Assembly (NCBI RefSeq): GCF_003610555.1 | Contig: NZ_RAPQ01000008.1 | Location: forward strand, 1,046,490 to 1,110,489 | Direction: 5' to 3' | Source: Marinifilum flexuosum | GTDB taxonomy: Bacteria; Bacteroidota; Bacteroidia; Bacteroidales; Marinifilaceae | DNA: 64,000 bases | Shown: in pieces, positions 43,686 through 52,639 of the stretch | Numbering within the stretch: the stretch's first letter is position 1 | Layout of the letters: every line of letters starts with the position of its first letter | The notes under the pieces: model-generated | Databases searched by the model: none | What the model was told of the DNA's origin: nothing | Seen by the model: only the letters and a program-made list of their open reading frames with translations | Position numbers and translations under genes: made by a program

Positions 43686-44222
43686 ATGAGGAAATTAGTG
43701 AAACTATTAGTTGCTGTATTTCTTTTGTCGGGTGGTATGCTAATTTCTGATAAGGTTCAGGCTAAACGAGCTTACAAAAAATTAGTAGTAAAGCATAAAA
43801 GGTACAAACGATATCCTGCAAAAGGAACACATGTTTTGTATGTGAATTCTGCAAAAAGAATAAAACATAGCAAAGGTGTGTTTTATCATGCAAATGGAAT
43901 TTATTATAAAAAATCAACCCGGGGATACAAGATTGTTGCTGCACCGGTAGGAATTAGGGTTAAGGTGCTACCGGCAAAGCACGTTCGAATTGTTTTAAAT
44001 GGTCGTAACTATTTTTACCATTACGGCACCTATTACATTGCGTTAGGAAAAAGGTATGAAATTGTTACGCCTCCTGTTGGCATACAAGTAGACAATTTGC
44101 CCAATGGGTACAAATTGATTACGAAAAATGGTAGAACATTTTATGTGGTCGATGGAGTGTATTACAAACGCGTTATTTTAAAAAATGGCGTAAGAGTATT
44201 CCAGGTTGTACGTGCAGTATGA
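43686..44222 (+). CDS. DUF6515-type exported repeat protein
   Basis: The 178-residue protein has a signal peptide (MRKLVKLLVAVFLLSGGMLI, cleaved about VQA-K26). Three repeats of the type HANGIYYKKSTRGYKIVAAP-VGI, HYGTYYIALGKRYEIVTPP-VGI and VDGVYYKRVILKNGVRVFQV match DUF6515. Very basic (many K/R/Y). Possibly envelope-associated; molecular function unknown. Confidence 0.8.
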   Translation: MRKLVKLLVAVFLLSGGMLISDKVQAKRAYKKLVVKHKRYKRYPAKGTHVLYVNSAKRIKHSKGVFYHANGIYYKKSTRGYKIVAAPVGIRVKVLPAKHVRIVLNGRNYFYHYGTYYIALGKRYEIVTPPVGIQVDNLPNGYKLITKNGRTFYVVDGVYYKRVILKNGVRVFQVVRAV

Positions 44223-44254
44223 AAAAAAAATCCCGCTTAATAGCGGGATTTTCT
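44222..44254. terminator. Bidirectional terminator (DUF6515 / purA)
   Basis: AATCCCGCT / AGCGGGATT with TAAT loop, A-run on the left and TTTCT on the right, between convergent genes. Confidence 0.9.
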
Positions 44255-44272
44255 ATATAATATATGTTGATC

Positions 44273-45544
44273 TTAGTCAATCATTCTGTCGATTGTTTGT
44301 GCTCGGTTAGGACCTACCGAAACAACTTTTACAGGAACTCCTGTTTCTTTCTCAATGAAATCAATATACGCATTAAATTCTTCCGGGAATTCATTTTCAT
44401 GAGTCATTGAAGTCATATCAGTTTTCCATCCTTTAAATTCAGTGTAAACTGGCTCAATATCCTCAGTCATTTCGTAAGGAACGTGTGCTACTTCCTGACC
44501 ATTTACTTTGTATGAAGTACAGATTTTAACGCTTTCAAAATCATCCATAACATCTGATTTCATCATGGTTAATTCAGTAACGCCATTAATCATGATAGAA
44601 TACTTCAATGATACTAAATCTAACCAACCACAACGTCTTGGACGACCTGTAGTAGAGCCGTACTCATTACCATTGTCTCTTAATTTTTGTCCATCTTCAT
44701 CGAACAATTCAGTAGGGAATGGTCCCATACCTACACGAGTACAATAAGCTTTAAAAATACCAATAACATTACCAATTCTGTTAGGAGCAACACCTAAACC
44801 AGTACAAGCACCAGCACAAACAGTGTTCGAAGATGTTACGAATGGGTATGAACCAAAATCAATATCCAATAGAGTACCTTGAGCACCTTCCGCAAGAATT
44901 GATTTGTTTTCTTTTAATGCATCGTTTAGGAATTGTTCGCTATCGATGTGTTGGAATTCGCTAAGAACTTTAATTCCTTCGAACCATTCAGCTTCGTACT
45001 CAGAAATATCATAGTCGAACTCGTAGAATTTATCAAGCATCTGACGGTGCTTAGCAACTAAAAGATCGTATTTTTCTTTAAAATTACTGTTAATATCACC
45101 AACTCTTAAACCGTTTCTACCAGTTTTGTCCATATAAGTTGGGCCAATACCTTTAAGAGTAGAACCAATTTTCGATTTTCCTTTGGCAGCTTCCGAAGCA
45201 GCATCAAGAATTCTGTGAGATGGTAAAATTAAATGTGCTTTCTTAGAAATGAATAAAGATTTAGATAAATCAATACCCAATCCTTTAATTCCTTCAATCT
45301 CTTTTTTAAAGATTACAGGATCAATAACAACACCATTACCAATTACATTGATTTTATCATCACGGAAAATACCAGAAGGGATAGTGTGTAAAACGTGTTT
45401 AATCTCGTTAAATTCTAAGGTATGTCCTGCATTTGGTCCACCCTGAAAACGGGTAATTAAATCGTACTTTGGGGTCAGTACATCCACAACTTTTCCTTTA
45501 CCTTCATCTCCCCACTGGAGGCCTAAAAGCACATCAACTTTCAT
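44273..45544 (-). CDS. purA: Adenylosuccinate synthetase
   Basis: GTP-dependent first step from IMP to AMP. It has 423 residues. LGLQWGDEGKGKVVDVL (P-loop-like, catalytic Asp), QGGPNAGHT, GSTLKGIGPTYMDK, and GSTTGRPRRCGWLDLVSLKY are diagnostic. It follows the fur and RelA/SpoT genes in the same direction but has a terminator between it and fur. Confidence 0.97.
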   Translation of the reverse strand: MKVDVLLGLQWGDEGKGKVVDVLTPKYDLITRFQGGPNAGHTLEFNEIKHVLHTIPSGIFRDDKINVIGNGVVIDPVIFKKEIEGIKGLGIDLSKSLFISKKAHLILPSHRILDAASEAAKGKSKIGSTLKGIGPTYMDKTGRNGLRVGDINSNFKEKYDLLVAKHRQMLDKFYEFDYDISEYEAEWFEGIKVLSEFQHIDSEQFLNDALKENKSILAEGAQGTLLDIDFGSYPFVTSSNTVCAGACTGLGVAPNRIGNVIGIFKAYCTRVGMGPFPTELFDEDGQKLRDNGNEYGSTTGRPRRCGWLDLVSLKYSIMINGVTELTMMKSDVMDDFESVKICTSYKVNGQEVAHVPYEMTEDIEPVYTEFKGWKTDMTSMTHENEFPEEFNAYIDFIEKETGVPVKVVSVGPNRAQTIDRMID

Positions 45545-45737
45545 CTTGTCTAATAATTTGATTTAAATCTTATAATCTAATTTACCGGACCGAATTGTTA
45601 TTTTTTCGGATTTATAAAACGGTTCGGATTTGATGTTAAATCTTGAAGGATGGTTACAAGTTTTAACAGTCAAAGGTAGTAATTATTTTGATATTGCTTT
45701 GTAGAAAATTCAGCTTGTTGATAAAATGTGCAGATAC

Positions 45738-45766
45738 AAAAAAACCTCTTGTTTTAAGAGGTTTTT
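45738..45766 (-). terminator. Terminator of fur
   Basis: AAACCTCTT / AAGAGGTTT with an A-run at left (U-tract on the minus strand), so purA is probably transcribed separately. Confidence 0.85.
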
Positions 45767-45790
45767 AGAGAAATATGATTGTTGATAAAT

Positions 45791-46249
45791 CTAGTTGTTT
45801 TCTAGTTTTCTACATTCCTGACAAGTGCCGTAGATATACAATGAGTGATGTGAAACTTTAAAATCCATATCATCAGATACATTTCTTCTTACATCATCAA
45901 GTCTTGTGTCGCAGAATTCTAACACTTTTCCACAACGAGTGCAAATTAAGTGGTCGTGCTTGTTGCTATCGTAAGCCTTTTCGAATTGAGCAATATTTTT
46001 ACCAAATTGATGCTTGATTACCAACTTGCAATCTAGAAGCAAATCTATAGTATTATAAAGAGTTGCTCTACTTACACGATAATTTTTGTTTTTCATAAAT
46101 ATGTAAAGAGATTCGATATCGAAATGCCCTTCGCGTGAGTAAATCTCATCTAAAATAGCATATCTTTCAGGGGTTTTTCGATGTCCCTTTTTCTGAAGAT
46201 ATTCGGTAAACATCTTCTTTACAATTTCTTTGGTGTCCTCGTTGCTCAT
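45791..46249 (-). CDS. Fur-family transcriptional regulator
   Basis: The 152-residue metal-dependent repressor has an N-terminal winged helix ([14 protein letters not shown], with [19 protein letters not shown] as recognition region) and a C-terminal metal/dimer domain with [19 protein letters not shown] and a second CQEC pair, i.e. the two CxxC structural zinc sites. Fur, PerR and Zur cannot be told apart by eye. In the spacer to relA/spoT, TTATTTAGAATAA (46329-46341) is an imperfect Fur-box-like palindrome that may mediate autoregulation. Confidence 0.9.
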   Translation of the reverse strand: MSNEDTKEIVKKMFTEYLQKKGHRKTPERYAILDEIYSREGHFDIESLYIFMKNKNYRVSRATLYNTIDLLLDCKLVIKHQFGKNIAQFEKAYDSNKHDHLICTRCGKVLEFCDTRLDDVRRNVSDDMDFKVSHHSLYIYGTCQECRKLENN

Positions 46250-46349
46250 ATCTTAAAAATAACCTAGGTGTTATCTAATCTAATTTAAAATAATGGTCTA
46301 AAATAGTAATTTTTTTTAGAAATAAAACCTTATTTAGAATAAATTTTAT

Positions 46350-48608
46350 CTAGGAATATTCTTCAATATTTTCGATACGTTTCACGTTATCAAGGCCTTT
46401 GATCTTAATCAATTTCACGATAAGGTTGTTAAGGTCTTCCGTATTGTGAACGTAAAGGTGAATCAGTCCTTCGAAAACGCCATCGTGACTTTCGAAATGA
46501 AGAGATCTCATATTTACGTCATGATCTTTTGAGATAATATTGGTTACCTCGTTCACAATTCCAATTTTATCAATGCCTGAAAGCTCAATAACAGCAAGGA
46601 AAGACATTAATCTATGACTGGTCCAGTCGGCTGCTAAGATTCGATCTCCCTGACTTGACATCAGTTTTAAGGCATTTGGACATTTTCGTTTGTGAATGGT
46701 TACATTGTTGGCCATATCTAAATAACCAAGAACCTCGTCACCTGGAATGGGCTTACAGCAAGTGGCAATTTTGTAGGACTCGTTGGCAGCCATTTCATTA
46801 AGCATGAAAGTTTTCTTCTTATCAATGGTTGGTTTTACGTCCTCAACTGTTTCTTCTACAGCTTCTTCATCTTTTGTTTCTTCCTTGTCGCGATCTCCAA
46901 AAAAGTTAAGTCTCCAATATTTAATGAACTTACTGCGCGATTTTCTGCGAACAACAGCTTCTATTTCGTTAATATCGATTTTACCCATACCAACCTTATA
47001 GAATAATTCTTCCTTACCGGATAGCTTATAATGTTCAAGCATTTTGCGTAAGGCTTTCGCATTTAGCTGAAATCCAACCTCTAAAAGTTGATCTTCTACC
47101 ATTCTGGCACCCTTGCTGGTATATTCTTTTCTCTCTTTCTTAAAAGCGGACTTTATTTTCGATTTGGCTTTTGCTGTAACAACAAATTCGGTCCACTCAT
47201 GTTTTGGAGATTGTTTTTCGGAGGTAAGGATTTCCACCTGATCGCCACTTTTAAGTACGTGACTAAGAGGAACCAAGCGGTGATTTACTTTAGCACCAAT
47301 GCATTGGTTGCCAATGTCTGTATGAATTTCATAGGCAAAATCCAGCGTGGTAGCATTTTTAGGTAAGGTTTTAATATGACCTTTAGGTGTAAAAACCTGA
47401 ATTTCCTGTGAAAACAGGTTCAGTTTAAATTCATCTAAAAATGCCATTGCATCGGCTTCAGGATTATCAAGAATTTCTCTTACATCCTTTAGCCATTTAT
47501 CAAGTTCCGAATCGCCGGAACCATTAATATTGTATTTTGAATGAACCGCAAATCCTTTTTCAGCAATATCGTCCATTCGTTCTGTTCTAATCTGAAATTC
47601 AACCCAATTTCCTTGAGGTCCCATTGCGGTAACATGTAAGGCTTCGTACCCATTTGCTTTTGGTGTACTAACCCAGTCTCTAATGCGCTCAGGTTTTGGT
47701 TTGTAGATATCGGTGATTAGAGAGTAAATATTCCAACATTGGTTTTTTTCAGGAATGCCTTCTTCAGGCTTAAAAACAACACGAACCGAAAGCAAGTCAT
47801 AAATTTCTTCTACGCTAACATTCTGAGTTTGCATTTTGGTCCAAATGGAATAAATGGAACGAGGACGGTTTTTTATGGAGCAGCGGATGTTATTGTCTTG
47901 CAGTTTTACTTCAATAGGCGCAATAATTCGCTCAATAAGCTTAGCTTGTTTGGCTTCCTGCTCTTTTATCTTCTCATCAATTAAGTTGTAATCATCAGGA
48001 TGCTCATATTTTAAACTTAGGTTTTCAAGCTCTGTTTTAATTGAGTACAAACCCATTCGGTGAGCTAGCGGAGCAAAAAGGAAAAGAGTTTCACCAGCAA
48101 TTTTCATTTGCTTGCGCAATGGCATGGAACTTAAGGTTCGCATGTTGTGCAGGCGATCTGCCATTTTTATCAGAATTACACGTAAATCATCTGATAAGGT
48201 GAGAAGCATTTTTCTGAAGTTTTCCGCTTGCATCGATGTTTTTTGATCAAAAACGCCTTTGATTTTGGTTAGTCCATCAACGATTTGAGATACTTTTTCT
48301 CCAAATAGATTTTCAATATCTTCAACGGTATAATCTGTATCTTCCACCACATCGTGAAGTAAAGCTGCAACAATCGATTTTGTACCAAGTCCCATTTCTT
48401 TGGCAGCAATATGAGCAACTTCAATTGGATGTAATATATATGGTTCTCCTGATTTTCTTCGTACACCTCTGTGGGCTTTCCAAGCAAATTGGAAAGCCTT
48501 CTCTATCATCTTACGACTCTCTTCAGCATGACTTCTTTTGCAGTCTTTTAAAAGAGCTTCATAAGCATCAAGTACTAATTGTTTATCTTTTTCGGTTTCA
48601 ACGTTCAT
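46350..48608 (-). CDS. Bifunctional (p)ppGpp synthetase/hydrolase (RelA/SpoT homologue)
   Basis: The 752-residue long RSH protein of the stringent response makes and degrades ppGpp. The HD hydrolase domain is intact (ILHPIEVAHIAA and ALLHDVVEDTDYT), the synthetase domain follows (VSVEEIYDLLSVRVVF to HVTAMGPQGNWVEFQIRT), then TGS (VFTPKGHIKTLPKNATTLDF), a zinc-finger/helical part with ATCCKPIPGD, and a C-terminal ACT domain. Both catalytic domains look active, so a Rel/SpoT-type bifunctional enzyme is likely. First in the leftward block with fur. Confidence 0.95.
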   Translation of the reverse strand: MNVETEKDKQLVLDAYEALLKDCKRSHAEESRKMIEKAFQFAWKAHRGVRRKSGEPYILHPIEVAHIAAKEMGLGTKSIVAALLHDVVEDTDYTVEDIENLFGEKVSQIVDGLTKIKGVFDQKTSMQAENFRKMLLTLSDDLRVILIKMADRLHNMRTLSSMPLRKQMKIAGETLFLFAPLAHRMGLYSIKTELENLSLKYEHPDDYNLIDEKIKEQEAKQAKLIERIIAPIEVKLQDNNIRCSIKNRPRSIYSIWTKMQTQNVSVEEIYDLLSVRVVFKPEEGIPEKNQCWNIYSLITDIYKPKPERIRDWVSTPKANGYEALHVTAMGPQGNWVEFQIRTERMDDIAEKGFAVHSKYNINGSGDSELDKWLKDVREILDNPEADAMAFLDEFKLNLFSQEIQVFTPKGHIKTLPKNATTLDFAYEIHTDIGNQCIGAKVNHRLVPLSHVLKSGDQVEILTSEKQSPKHEWTEFVVTAKAKSKIKSAFKKERKEYTSKGARMVEDQLLEVGFQLNAKALRKMLEHYKLSGKEELFYKVGMGKIDINEIEAVVRRKSRSKFIKYWRLNFFGDRDKEETKDEEAVEETVEDVKPTIDKKKTFMLNEMAANESYKIATCCKPIPGDEVLGYLDMANNVTIHKRKCPNALKLMSSQGDRILAADWTSHRLMSFLAVIELSGIDKIGIVNEVTNIISKDHDVNMRSLHFESHDGVFEGLIHLYVHNTEDLNNLIVKLIKIKGLDNVKRIENIEEYS

Positions 48609-48803
48609 AAATAAACTTGAGTTCTCTTCTTTGTTAATTTTAGTTGTAATCTCTAAATGTAGCGAAATCTAACTATTTTTTAATGCTTTGGTAAGCTTAA
48701 AATTGTACTATTTTCTATACAAATCTTCTTTAAAATGTATTTTAAGCAAGATTGCTGATAATTTATCCTATGATTTAATCGGTTTGTTAAAAACTAAGCG
48801 TTT

Positions 48804-50108
48804 TTAGATTGATTTTCTGCAATTGTCTGGACCACAAATAACTAATTTAAGATCTTCTTCTTGAAAATAAGTATTTGCCAAAGTTTTGATTTTTTCAGCA
48901 TCAACTGTTTTTAATTCTTTTATAAAGTTCTGATAGTAAGAGTTATCTAGTCCAAAAGGTAAATTCCCTTTTAAACTTTCAGAAAGAGCAAAAGGGCTAT
49001 CAAGATTACGTAGCATTTCACCAGAAATGTAATTTTTAACCAGATTCAATTCTTCATCTGATACCAATTCTTCTCTTAATCTTTTAATTTCTTTATAGAT
49101 TTCATCAATTGCCGCTTTGCAAACATCACTTCCTACTTCGGTTACAATTACAAAGTGTCCTCCTTTTAAATGAGAGATGATAATAGAATTAATTCCATAA
49201 GTATATCCTTTGTCTTCACGGATATTTTGCATTAAACGAGAACCAAAATAACCTCCAAGAATTAAATTGAAAAGATGCAGCGTAGTGTAATCTTTATGCG
49301 TTTTGTTGAAAATAGGTCGACCTATGCGAATGCAAGCCTGAACGGCATCATCTTTACATACAAAGCTTTTGTTCTCTTCTGATGATTGGATTTCGTGTTT
49401 TGCATCAATCAAATTATCTTTCTTAGGCCAAGCTTTCTTGCCAAATAGCTCTTCCAGTTTATCGATAACAGATTGATCAACTTTACCTGCAATGATAATT
49501 TTACAGTTATCCGGAATGTAATGCGTTTTGTAGAATTCCTTAACGGTATTGATATCTAATTTGTCGAACTCCGATTCATCGAAAATATTCGAGTAAGGAT
49601 GTTGTTTTCCATAGATTAAACTACTGAACTCATCTTTTGCTAGAACATTTGTTTTTTGATGTTCAATCTGAAATCGCTGTTTTTTATTCAAAAGAATGGT
49701 TTCAAATTCCTTTTGTGGGAAAATGGAACCTTTAATTAGGTTTTCGGTTATTTCAAGCGTTTCAGAAAGATGCTTATTCAAGGTGTACAAACAAACGCTT
49801 GCGTCGTGTTTGGCTGCAGAAAAACCAATGTAAGCTCCATAAAAGTCGAACTTTTCTGCAATTTCAGCAGCATTGTACTTGTTGGTTCCCTCGTTAAGCA
49901 TACTGTTGGCCATACTTGCTACGAGAGGTGAGTTTTGATACCATATTCCAGCATCAAAAATGAATTCTATTTTTAATACTTCCTGACTTCCTCCATTAAT
50001 TACATGTACCTGAATATCATTACTAAGGGTATATTTTGTATCTCCAAGAATCTCTATACTATCAACAGTTTTGAACTCAGGAGCAGTATTTCTATATAAT
50101 TTTTCCAT
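48804..50108 (-). CDS. M16-family peptidase-like subunit lacking the zinc motif
   Basis: From ATG 50108 (MEKLYRNTAPEF) the protein has 434 residues; the longer frame overlaps the upstream gene. It has the two-domain M16 fold (NSPLVASMANSMLNEGTNKY, and GYFGSRLMQNIREDKGYTYG), but the HxxEH zinc/catalytic motif is replaced by MANSM, so it should be the non-catalytic partner. Two bases separate it from the HxxEH-bearing gene upstream, as in heterodimeric bacterial M16 pairs. Substrate unknown. Confidence 0.88.
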   Translation of the reverse strand: MEKLYRNTAPEFKTVDSIEILGDTKYTLSNDIQVHVINGGSQEVLKIEFIFDAGIWYQNSPLVASMANSMLNEGTNKYNAAEIAEKFDFYGAYIGFSAAKHDASVCLYTLNKHLSETLEITENLIKGSIFPQKEFETILLNKKQRFQIEHQKTNVLAKDEFSSLIYGKQHPYSNIFDESEFDKLDINTVKEFYKTHYIPDNCKIIIAGKVDQSVIDKLEELFGKKAWPKKDNLIDAKHEIQSSEENKSFVCKDDAVQACIRIGRPIFNKTHKDYTTLHLFNLILGGYFGSRLMQNIREDKGYTYGINSIIISHLKGGHFVIVTEVGSDVCKAAIDEIYKEIKRLREELVSDEELNLVKNYISGEMLRNLDSPFALSESLKGNLPFGLDNSYYQNFIKELKTVDAEKIKTLANTYFQEEDLKLVICGPDNCRKSI

Positions 50109-50110
50109 TC

Positions 50111-51349
50111 CTATTTTTTTGCGTGATAATATAAAACTGAACAATTCTCTTTTCTAAAAAGCTTGGTTGATGTGTCTAGTATATCATCAATGCTTACTTT
50201 ACGATATTTCTCTACTTCGGTGTTAATATCATTCGCATCGCCAAGTAATTCGTGTGTAGCAAGATTCATTGCTTTGTTCAGGTAACTGATTTCTGAAAAT
50301 ACCAGGCTTGATTCAATCTTGTTTTTAACCTTTTGCAATTCGTAATCAGTAACCTTTTCTGTGGCAATTTTATTTAATTCTTCCCAAATTGCAGCTTCAG
50401 CTTCTTCAAAAGAAACTCCTTCGCTTAATTTACCAGTTACCAAAAATAGTCCAGGTTCAAAATCACCAGTAAGATATGCATCAATAGAAGAGAACAAGTT
50501 TCGTTCTTTTATCAGCTTTTGAAAAATTCTTGATGATTGACCATTTGATAAAACATCAGAAACCAAATCGGTAGAGTAGAACTCATTATCGGTTCTCTTC
50601 CCCATGTGGAAAGCCATATAAATTGCATCGAACGGAACATTGCGTTCTAAATGTAAAGTTCTAAATTCAGTTTGTTCTGGTTCTTCAGGGAGATTTCGCT
50701 CTGCAATTTCACGATGTTCAATTGGTCCGAACCATTTTTCTGCCAAGTGTTTTACATTCTCAGTTTTTACATTACCCGACACCACAAGTATTGCATTGTT
50801 TGGAGCATAGTGTTTAAAGAAGAATTCTTTTACTTCATTTAATTCTACGGTTTCAATCTGTTCAATTGATTTTCCAATTGTTGACCATTGATATGGATGC
50901 TTTTTGTATGCCAATGGGCGTAAATGCAACCAAACATCACCGTAAGGTTGGTTAAAATATCTCTGTTTAAACTCTTCAATTACAACATTTCGTTGAACTT
51001 CCAGACTTTTCTCACTGAAAGCCAAACTTAGCATTCTGTCGGATTCCAACCAAAATGCAGTTTCCAGATTATCCTTAGGAACTGTAAGGTAATAGTTGGT
51101 AACATCGTTGCTTGTCCATGCGTTGTTGTCTCCGCCAACCAATTGTAAAGGCTCATCGTAATTGGGAATGTTTACAGATCCACCAAACATCAAATGCTCA
51201 AATAAATGAGCAAAACCTGTGCGCTCAGGATTTTCATCTTTTGAACCAATATTGTATAAAAGGTTAACAGCAGCCATCGGAGTTGTTTCATCCCGATGTA
51301 CAATTACTCTTAATCCATTTTCAAGTGTAAATTTATCGAATTCTATCAT
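50111..51349 (-). CDS. M16-family zinc metallopeptidase, catalytic subunit
   Basis: The 412-residue protein has the inverted zinc motif HLFEH (GFAHLFEHLMFGGS, about residues 43-56) with the distal Glu expected in the helix around RNVVIEEFKQRY. It probably forms a clam-like heterodimer with the next gene, comparable to mitochondrial processing peptidase or other bacterial M16B pairs. No signal peptide, so cytosolic. The ATG directly abuts the TAA of the upstream flavoenzyme gene (zero gap), which suggests one operon. Confidence 0.92.
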   Translation of the reverse strand: MIEFDKFTLENGLRVIVHRDETTPMAAVNLLYNIGSKDENPERTGFAHLFEHLMFGGSVNIPNYDEPLQLVGGDNNAWTSNDVTNYYLTVPKDNLETAFWLESDRMLSLAFSEKSLEVQRNVVIEEFKQRYFNQPYGDVWLHLRPLAYKKHPYQWSTIGKSIEQIETVELNEVKEFFFKHYAPNNAILVVSGNVKTENVKHLAEKWFGPIEHREIAERNLPEEPEQTEFRTLHLERNVPFDAIYMAFHMGKRTDNEFYSTDLVSDVLSNGQSSRIFQKLIKERNLFSSIDAYLTGDFEPGLFLVTGKLSEGVSFEEAEAAIWEELNKIATEKVTDYELQKVKNKIESSLVFSEISYLNKAMNLATHELLGDANDINTEVEKYRKVSIDDILDTSTKLFRKENCSVLYYHAKK

Positions 51350-52297
51350 TTAGATATTGAATTTGGCTAAGCCAGTTAATGCTTCCTTGTATTCGGATTT
51401 TATCTCACTCACAATTTCTTCTACCGATTGGATTTTGGAAATTAAGGCCGAAACTTGTCCAATTTCCAATTCACCTTCTTCCAGGTTTCCTTCGAACATG
51501 CCTTTTTTAGCACGTCCTTTTCCTAGAAGCTCTCTCATTTCTTCCTGCGATGCACCTCTGCATTCAGCCTCATTAACTTGCTCAAAGAATTGATTTTTAA
51601 CCAGGCGGGTTGGAGCCAGTTTCTTAAGGGCCAATTTTGTTCCCCCTTCACCCAGTTCAATAACTGATTTTTTAAAATCAATATGCGCTGAAGATTCTTC
51701 AGCTACAGCAAAACGAGTTCCCATTTGTACACCATCGGCACCTAGAACCATTGCAGCCAACATGCTTTGTCCCGATCCAATTCCGCCGGCTGCTATTACT
51801 GGAAGAGTAGTTGCTTTTCTTACCGAAGGGATTAGTGTCATCGTAGTTGTTTCTTCTCTACCATTGTGTCCTCCGGCTTCAAAGCCTTCAGCAACAATCG
51901 CATCAACTCCAGCGTCTTCGCATTTTTTTGCAAAGAATGCGCTTGATACAACATGAACAACTGTAATTCCATGCTCTTTTAAAAATGGCGTCCATTTTTT
52001 AGGACTTCCTGCCGATGTGAAAACAATTTTCACTTCTTCCTCAATAATAATGTTCATGATTTTATCCATTTCAGGATATAATAATGGAACATTAACACCA
52101 AAAGGTTTAGAAGTAGCAGCTTTTGCTTTTTGAATGTGTTCTTTGAAAGTTTCGGGGTGCATTGATCCCGCACCAATTAAACCTAGACCGCCAGCATTAC
52201 TTACTGCTGAAGCCAATTTCCAACCCGAACACCATACCATTCCTCCTTGCACAAGAGGGAATTCTATTCCAAAAAGAGATGTAATTCTATTTGTCAT
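51350..52297 (-). CDS. Nitronate monooxygenase / FabK-like flavoprotein
   Basis: The 315-residue TIM-barrel FMN enzyme of the 2-nitropropane dioxygenase superfamily has PLVQGGMVWCSGWKLASAVS at the N-terminus, VNVPLLYP, VAEGFEAGGHNG with the catalytic His region, and AAGGIGSGQSMLAAMVLGAD plus GVQMGTRF for phosphate binding. FabK (enoyl-ACP reductase II) and nitronate monooxygenase are hard to tell apart by eye; the AEGFEAGGH block is shared by both. First gene of the operon with the two M16 genes. Confidence 0.82.
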   Translation of the reverse strand: MTNRITSLFGIEFPLVQGGMVWCSGWKLASAVSNAGGLGLIGAGSMHPETFKEHIQKAKAATSKPFGVNVPLLYPEMDKIMNIIIEEEVKIVFTSAGSPKKWTPFLKEHGITVVHVVSSAFFAKKCEDAGVDAIVAEGFEAGGHNGREETTTMTLIPSVRKATTLPVIAAGGIGSGQSMLAAMVLGADGVQMGTRFAVAEESSAHIDFKKSVIELGEGGTKLALKKLAPTRLVKNQFFEQVNEAECRGASQEEMRELLGKGRAKKGMFEGNLEEGELEIGQVSALISKIQSVEEIVSEIKSEYKEALTGLAKFNI

Positions 52298-52324
52298 TAT
52301 GTTATATTCTATTAGTATACAAGC

Positions 52325-52364
52325 AAAAAAGACACAAGAGCATTGTATTTTTCTTGTGCCTTAT
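52325..52364. terminator. Hairpin in the divergent region upstream of the flavoenzyme gene
   Basis: GACACAAGA / TCTTGTGCC (one mismatch) with an 12-base loop and an A-run on the left. It would act as a terminator on the minus strand, but it lies upstream of the gene, so it may instead be a leader/attenuator structure. The rest of 52298-52639 is AT-rich without features. Confidence 0.4.
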
Positions 52365-52639
52365 TAGATGAATTGTTCGATTGCAAATTTAGAAAAATTC
52401 TTGATAAGAATAAGATGTTGAAGTATGATTTTGAGCATATCAGTATTGGTAATGAAGGTTTTTATACATTTATTCTTTAGAATAATTATAGATATTGAAT
52501 TCTGATTAAATATTGGGTTCGAATTGTGCAAAGGTTCTTGTTTCTTACAATCAATATTACTTTTTTTATGCTCGAAAACATTTAGGGGGATTAACCATTA
52601 TCAATCAAGTAGTTTTGCTTGGTTTTATAAATTTATTGA

